DNA from: Stomorhina lunata
Taxonomy: Eukaryota; Arthropoda; Insecta; Diptera; Rhiniidae
Direction of reading: 5' to 3'
DNA length: 64,000 nt
NCBI GenBank assembly: GCA_933228675.1
Contig: OW121742.1
Coordinates: forward strand, 112,976,739-113,040,738
Program-made: the position numbers and the translations under genes
Notes under the pieces: model-generated
What the model saw: only the letters and a program-made list of their open reading frames with translations
What the model was told of the DNA's origin: nothing
Databases searched by the model: none
In this document: piece after piece, positions 58,373 to 64,000 of the stretch
Numbering within the stretch: position 1 is the stretch's first letter
Layout of the letters: every line of letters begins with the position of its first letter

Positions 58373-59675
58373 ATGGGTGTTTTTTTAGAGGTATAAAACT
58401 TCGAATTGAAATAAAACACAAGAAAATCGTTTTAATGTCCATCAATTTGGCTTTATTGGAAGGATAATTTTATGCCATTAATGTTTAAATATGATTTCGG
58501 GCATGTGGCCGCCGCGGCTGGCTCGAATAAAGCCAATTCTACAGGTCCAATTTTCAACTACTTTTTCGAGCATATGGGGCCGTATGTTGGCAATGACGCC
58601 ACGAATGTTGGCTTCCAAGTCCCCTAACGTTTCTGGTTTGTTGGCGTAGACGAGCGACTTCACATATCCCCAAAGAAAATAATCCAGTGGTGTCAAATCG
58701 CACGATCTTGGTGGCCAATTGACAGGTCCATTCCGCGAAATTATGCGCTCATCGAATGTTTCCTTCAATAAATCAATTGTGACGTGCGCTGTGTGGCATG
58801 TAGCGCCGTCTTGTTGGAACCACAACTCATCCACATTCATGCCATCCAATTGGGGAACAAAATAGTCGCTTATCATGGCTCTATGCCGGTCTCCATTTAT
58901 GGTAACTGACTATCCAGCATTATTTCGGAAGAAGTATGGCCCAATGACTCCACCAGCCCATAGATCTCACCAAACAGTCAGTTTTTGTGGATGTAATGGC
59001 GTCTCAAGGGTCTCATGTGGATTCTCTTCACTCCAAATGCGGCAATTTTGCTTGTTGACGTAGCCATTCAACCAAAAATGAGCCTCATCACTGAACAAAA
59101 TTTTGCGATGAAAATCAGCATCGAGATCAATCTCATTTTCGGCCCATACACCAAAATCACGACGCATTGCATGGTCTCGCGGCTTTAATTTTTGCACAAG
59201 CTGGATCTTGTAAGGTCGCAAGCCAAGATCTTTGCGCAAAATCTTCCATAAAGTTGATGGACAAAGCTCCAATTGCTGTGCACGGTGGCGAATCGATTCA
59301 TTCGGGTCCTCTTCAACACTTTGCTCTACAGCGGCAATTGTTTCTTCGGTGCGCACTGTTCGACGTCGCTGCGGATGCGTATTATCACATAGAGTAAACG
59401 TAGTGCGAAAACGATCCATGGTTAACCGAATTAATTGCTCTGATGGACGATTATGTCGACCATAAAATGGACGGAGCTTGCGGTAAACTTCGCGAACTGA
59501 ACCATTATATTCGAAATAAATTTGCACGATTTGCAAGCGTTGTTCTTTTGTCAACCTGTTCATGATGAAATGGCAAACCAAACTAAATATTAATCACTTG
59601 ACAGCTGACAAACTGGCCGCCAGTTAAAAAAGTGATGCCAACTTAAAGTTCTATACCTCAATAAAAAACACCCGA
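58373..59675 (-). mobile_element. mariner element, rosa (DD41D)-like
   Basis: A 1.30-kb element with TA at each end (58,371-58,372 and 59,676-59,677). The terminal repeats are GGGTGTTTTTTTAGAGGTAT on the left and, inverted, GGGTGTTTTTTATTGAGGTA on the right. One transposase gene fills the interior. Length, TA target and a single transposase are the standard mariner plan. Confidence 0.9.
58478..59563 (-). pseudogene. mariner transposase with two nonsense codons
   Basis: Read from the ATG at 59,563 (MNRLTKEQRLQIVQ), a single frame of about 361 codons runs to 58,478. It is broken only by a TGA at 58,967-58,969 and a TAG at 58,910-58,912, with no frameshift. It has an N-terminal helix-turn-helix region, the linker PSTLWKILRKDLGLRPYK, the first catalytic Asp in FSDEAHFW, the second in WFQQDGATCH and the third in LTPLDYFLWG. 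There are 41 residues between the second and third Asp, which points to the DD41D (rosa-type) mariner group. A further Met at 59,581 (MVCHFI) is possible, but the MNRLTKEQ start fits the family better. The copy is recently dead. Confidence 0.9.
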
Positions 59676-59677
59676 TA

Positions 59678-59775
59678 GTAGTATTAGTATTAGTATGTGT
59701 TAGTTTATTTCTTAGTCTATGCCTAAGTCTATATATTAGTCTATGTCTTAGTCTGTGTCTTATTCAATGGTTTAT
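59678..59775 (+). repeat. Short degenerate 12-bp minisatellite block
   Basis: Several diverged TCTATGTCTTAG units with a TAGTATTAGTAT lead-in lie immediately beside the mariner. The same TAGTATTAGTAT phrase precedes TAGTC-rich sequence at 28.35 kb. Confidence 0.75.
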
Positions 59776-60120
59776 TATAAGTTTATGACTTAAAATTGTT
59801 CGAAGGAGAAATCCGTAATGAAAAATGTTTGTAGGGATATCTGATATTTGCTGCTATTGTGTATAGGTGTCAGTGTGTTAGTTCATCATATAAAGACATC
59901 TGTGTATATATTTAATATAATTCTCTCCTTACACTTGTTTGTGATATCAAGTTTTCTATTGTATTTAATGCATCCATTGTTTATAGTTGTATAAAGAGTG
60001 CTCTAAATAAAATTTGTAGTTGGATTTTCTTAAATAAAAATCAAACCTTTTAATATAAAAACTCTACAAAATACGCAAATATAATGACATATTATACAAA
60101 ATCATTTAGCATTAAAATGT

Positions 60121-61937
60121 TTACTTAGTACTCGGGTTTTGCAAAATTATATTATTATCGACTTTTTTCGGAAATTCTCCCATTAAAGATTTTACAGTTG
60201 CTTCTGTTACCTTTTTGGAACATGTGTTCCACCTGCGCTTAAAATCGGACATGTTCTTGGAAATCTTTCCTGTGTTCTTCAATTGCTTTTTTACCAGAGC
60301 CCAATACCTTTCCACAGGCCGAAGTTCTGGACAGTGGATTTGCCTCTCGTGGTACAAAAATGACATTATTCTTTGAGTACCACTCAAGTGCCTTTTTTCC
60401 ACAATGACATGATGCCAAATCGGGCCAAAAAAATGTAGTCACTCTGTGCTCTCTTAAAAAGGGTAACAACCGTTTTTGTAGGCACTCCTTTATATAAATT
60501 TCTGTGTTTATTGTGCCAGATGCCACAAATACTTTACTTCTTTTGCCACAACTGCAAATAGCTTGCCACACGAGAAACTTCTTAGGGAATTTTGTGTGTT
60601 TTTTTGTGCGAAACTCTTGCCGAACATTGCCCCGTTTATCAGCAACATAAAAATCTTGACCAGGAAGTTGAGAAAAGTCTGCCAGTACGTATGTTTCATT
60701 ATCCATCACACAACAGGTGTATTTTTTTATAAAATCAGACTTCAATTTTTTCGCTCGTTTTTTTGCTTCTAAGTTCTTTATAGCATTACGATCTGGAACT
60801 TTTTGGACTTTGTATGTCTTCAGTCCAGCATAAGCTTTGACTCTATGTGCAAAATTCGTAGAACATTTTACCGTACGAGCTGCTTTTCTTAAAGAAGTGC
60901 TAGGCGCTCTTCGAAAGAGTCGCTCGACTTCTTTTGCCTTACCAATATCTGTAGAACCTTTTTTCCTCCCTGATCCAGGTTTTCTTTCAATGCTCAGGTT
61001 TTCCTTATACCGTCTGATGGCATTAGAAACCGTTCGAGGGTCAACTTTCAAATTTTTAGCTATTTTTTTAAAAGTCCATGATTTTTTTTTAATTTTTTGA
61101 AAAGTTTTAATTATACCCTTCACCACCATAGGTGGAAAGGGTATTATAAGTTTGTGCTGATGTTTGTAACGCATAGAAATATTTGTCTTAGATCCACCTT
61201 TTAGTATACCAATAGACTTAGAATCACTTTCTGAGTCGATTTAGCGATGTCCGTCCGTCCGTCCGTCTGGCTGGCTGGACCCCCATGTAAACCTTGTAAT
61301 CAAACTACAGGTCGCAATTCTAAAGATAATTTGATGGAATTTAGCACAGATAATTTTTTTGATAATGGGACCATGGCTATTGAAGTTGGTCAAAATCGGT
61401 CCATTATTTATGGTACCTCCCATAGGTCCCACTTTCCGGAATTGCTATATTGGCCACAAATATCAATATTTTTTCATGAAATTTAAAACAGATACTGCTT
61501 ATGTAAACCTAAATCACTGTACCAAATTTCGTTGAAATCGCTCCACATTTGACCATAGCTCCCATAGAAACACTTCTTCAAAAACGCACTAAATGAGACA
61601 AAAAATCACTAAAACGCTCGTAAATCTAAAGATAATGAAAATTTTGAGTTTATTTTTTGCATACATAATTTTTGTAACAACTGTATTTGCCAAATTTCGA
61701 GATAATCGGTCCACATTTGACCCTAGCTCTCATATAAGTCCAAATGACGGAAACAGGTTGAATATATACGTTTTGAGAAAATGTTTGTATGATGGCAAAA
61801 TTTAGCAAATATTTGTCTTTATACAGGAAAAATAACACCTTTGACCTTAGTGGTGAAGGATATCGTATGGTCGGCTTGACCGACTATAGCGCTTTCTTAC
61901 TTGTTATATTTTCACGAACTTTTTTTTCGCAGTCCAT
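60121..61937 (-). pseudogene. DD37E-type transposase, interrupted and frameshifted
   Basis: The gene starts at the ATG at 61,935-61,937 (MDCEKKVREN). It is interrupted after codon ~11 by the dispersed repeat at 61,116-61,903 and resumes at 61,114 (IIKTFQKIKKKSW). A helix-turn-helix (SWTFKKIAKNLKVDPRTVSN), a basic GSGRKKGS motif, the first catalytic Asp near YVLADFSQLPG and the second in FFWPDLASCH follow. A small deletion at about 60,331-60,340 shifts the frame just before the final motif PELRPVERYW, whose Glu is the third catalytic residue. The spacing is about 37. The C-terminus (NMSDFKRRW...MGEFPKK) lies in the second frame. Upstream residues in the apparent longer frame starting at 61,174 (MRYKHQHKL...) are translated dispersed repeat. 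Confidence 0.88.
61116..61903 (+). mobile_element. Dispersed ~800-bp repeat (copy 3), inside transposase
   Basis: Same repeat as 28,454-29,264, from CCCTTCACCACC to CTTTCTTACTTG, 788 bp. TTATA occurs on both sides (61,111-61,115 and 61,904-61,908), and removing one TTATA plus the repeat puts the transposase codons back in frame. TATA also precedes the CCC end in the other copies, so part of TTATA may belong to the element. Confidence 0.9.
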
Positions 61938-62093
61938 TTTGATTGAAATAACTATTGAAAATTAATAATTTCTGAAATAATAGTATCTGACATATCTATA
62001 GAAACTAACTTGATCAAAAAATAAATTATTTCTTGCACTATGGATAAATTTTGTCTAAAATAGTAAATGCATATTTTTTTAGAACACTCTTTA

Positions 62094-62836
62094 AGTGCTT
62101 ACATAAACACATATAAACATTTTCATGCAATTATGTTAATTTTCAAACAATTTTATTGTTTTTTTACAAAAATATTTGAGGCATGAAAAAACTGATGTTC
62201 TTTAGCTTTTCACAACATTTCAAAGTCTGCCAAAAATAACTTTTGTCTGTCTGTCTGTCTGTCTGTCTGCCTGTGCATTCAGTTGTTTAAGTCTCATTAT
62301 TGTTTTCAAATTAGTTTCATAATTAAAAATAATTTTAAGTCTTAGAATAAATTGCAAAGGCTTTTGATTTAAATTAGTTAAATAGTTTAGGACAGACGGA
62401 CATATTAAAAGAGATAAACACAGTCAAAAGAAACAGAATTTTTAAATAAAATTAAATGCTTTATTAAGCCTAAAAGTAGGCTGCAGTTGACATTTGGAAT
62501 TAAGCAAAACAAAGAAAACATTTTTTAATTCAAGGAATTTTAATACAGAGAAAATTAAATTATAAATTTAGCTTGAATTTAAAATTATTTATGCAAATTT
62601 TATGTTTTGAAGATTATTCTGTCCAGACGTTTCAATTATTTACTAAAGTTAATTTTAAGAGACTGTTAAGTTAAAAAAATGCTCGAAAATATTTAATAAA
62701 GAACTTAAAGAAATTGTTTTAAGTTTGATTAGAAGAAAAATAAAAGAAATTAAAGTTAGGCAAGTCATAAGCGACTTAAGCAAAATAACTAAGAATTTAT
62801 AAATTTAAGTTTAAGAAACAATAATAAGTTTGGACT
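62094..62836. other. AT-rich non-coding DNA
   Basis: No gene is recognised. A short GTCT microsatellite lies at about 62,243-62,270. Confidence 0.5.
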
Positions 62837-63059
62837 TTGAGAGTTTTTAAATGAAAATTAAATATGAGGAATTTCTAAAGAACAGAATTAAAACACACAA
62901 AAAAAGAAAAATTTAGAACAGAACTAGAACAGATCTAGAACAAAACTAGTTCTAGTTCTAGATCTGTTCTAGTTCTGTTCTAAATTTTTCTTTTTTTGTG
63001 TGTTTTAATTCTGTTCTTTAGAAATTCCTCATATTTAATTTTCATTTAAAAACTCTCAA
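62837..63059. repeat. Near-perfect palindrome, 105-bp arms, 13-bp spacer
   Basis: Positions 62,837-62,941 are the exact reverse complement of 62,955-63,059. The inner ends of both arms and the spacer consist of 11-mer satellite units (AGAACAGAACTAGAACAGAT and inverse). The outer parts are ordinary AT-rich sequence. At 63,060 the symmetry stops abruptly. Confidence 0.95.
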
Positions 63060-63848
63060 TTAGAAAAGATCCTTCTAACTGTAAGCACCTCTTGTCAATT
63101 AAAATTACTAGTTTTATGTAAAAAGGCCTTCCTGGAATGTATAAATGTCATTCTAGACCATATTGGCCATCTGGTTTTCGCAATAGTGCAACACAACCAC
63201 ATTCAACCAATGCAACGTTTATTGACAAAACTCATTTGTATTGATATTAGAAAAGCAGTGCGAGAGTAGTATGTGGCAGCGGAAGTAGTAATTCAATAAA
63301 ATAGAAATCCTTTTTTGCTCCTACATATGCAAAAGTGTAAATGTATGTAAAAGTGTAAATGTAGTGGGTGCAATTTAATGGCATCACAGGTTCTTGTTGT
63401 TTATTTACTCTTTTAGTAAATACGAGTCCTGTTAGTTTTTCTGTGTAATTGTAACAAATTGCATTGTAGTTTTAATAGATTGCACTTGTATTTTAAACCA
63501 TTTGTTAGAATTGTAAAGGCTTTTTTGTTGGCGATATTATTGTTGTTGCTTCTACTAACGTTTTTGCTGTTCGTCTATTTTATTATGCACAATTGTCGAT
63601 ATACCATGCAAGTGATTCTAATTTCATTGGTTATGCATGATAGAAATTGAAACAGGCATTCAGTCATCGGGTTAGGCAATGGATACCGACTGCACCTCTT
63701 ATACACATTTAACTAAAAGTGCAATAAAATAAATAATGTTTAAAAAGAGGACAACAAAACAAAATAAATAGAATTACAACTAAATGGTTAAAAAATCACA
63801 TGTTAAAAAAATAACCCCAATAATAGTCGAAGCCAAGAACGACCTACA
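63060..63848. other. Non-coding DNA
   Basis: No gene is recognised. The frame at 63459-63650 is hydrophobic and leucine-rich with no known domain. Confidence 0.5.
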
Positions 63849-64000
63849 TTTCTTTCAAAAGAAAAAATTTCTATAAAAATAAAAAATCTTTGAAAAACTT
63901 CCTATAAAAATAGGAAAGCTTTGAAAAATTTCTTACAAAAATAAAAAAATTGTTGAAAAATTTCTTACAGAAATAAAAAGTTTTTGAAAAATTTCTTACA
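63849..64000 (+). repeat. Family A satellite, start of a block leaving the window
   Basis: Diverged family A units (CCTATAAAAATAGG, TTTGAAAAATTTC) begin here in the same orientation as the 2-6 kb array and continue past the end of the window. Confidence 0.85.

Larger units (their letters stand above)
59994..62091 (-). mobile_element. Tc1/mariner-superfamily element, DD37E-type
   Basis: Termini are AAGAGTGCTCTAAATAAA on the left and, inverted, AAGAGTGTTCTAAAAAAA on the right, with TA next to each (59,992-59,993 and 62,092-62,093). Total length is 2.1 kb, of which about 790 bp is an inserted dispersed repeat, leaving about 1.3 kb for the original element. That is a normal size. Confidence 0.85.

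Noticed and set aside
60239..61174. A 311-codon intact transposase starting MRYKHQHKL
   Set aside because: The first ~20 residues are antisense translation of the inserted dispersed repeat, and the last ~35 are out of frame after a small deletion. The real gene starts at 61,937 and ends in another frame.

Overview
The window looks like a gene-free stretch of an insect nuclear genome, most likely a calyptrate fly such as a blow fly or house-fly relative. The evidence is extreme A+T richness, insect-type non-LTR retrotransposons, a rosa-like mariner, a DD37E-type transposase, TTAA-flanked piggyBac-like ends, and a dispersed ~800 bp repeat beginning CCCTTCACCACC. The species call is inference from repeat content. 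No host protein gene, rRNA or tRNA was recognised. Long reading frames are either transposon proteins or translations of tandem repeats whose unit length is a multiple of three.

Layout. 1-6 kb: a 31/32-bp palindromic satellite (family A) in two homogeneous domains, with a small inverted block upstream. 6-11.7 kb: a small TA-flanked MITE, a solo LTR with ATAT target duplications, and decayed non-LTR retrotransposon fragments. 11.7-14.5 kb: a dispersed repeat split by a 5'-truncated non-LTR retrotransposon whose reading frame now starts in the host repeat. 15.8-25.4 kb: a GTCT microsatellite and two arrays of another 31-bp satellite (family B) in opposite orientations; the second is 5.8 kb, has a 1,737-bp higher-order duplication and is bracketed by inverted termini. 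27-33.2 kb: a dead LINE, a second dispersed repeat, an 18-bp minisatellite rich in AP-1/NF-E2-like sites, and a deletion relic of the DD37E element. 33.2-45 kb: a GGGGCCAAATTAC-ended MITE family, one member of which holds a 2-kb 12-bp minisatellite, then a 6.7-kb, apparently near-perfect 11-bp array also bracketed by inverted termini.

45-52 kb: a piggyBac-like MITE, then a 5'-truncated non-LTR retrotransposon flanked by two direct copies of an 11-mer-array-plus-unique segment. The shared part is at least ~715 bp and perhaps 1.1-1.2 kb. 52.7-55.6 kb: an element with long imperfect terminal inverted repeats (TIRs) filled with degenerate family A satellite. 56-62 kb: a GACA microsatellite, a nearly intact rosa-like mariner with two in-frame stops, and a DD37E-type transposon interrupted by a third dispersed-repeat copy. 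62.8-63.1 kb: a 105-bp-arm palindrome with 11-mer units at its tip. The window ends inside another family A block.

Two themes recur. Large tandem arrays repeatedly lie between short inverted termini, as though satellites expand inside non-autonomous DNA transposons. The same satellite family also tends to occur in both orientations a short distance apart, so transcripts or single strands could fold back. Both are inferences from one assembled window. Array length and duplication claims depend on the assembly being right.
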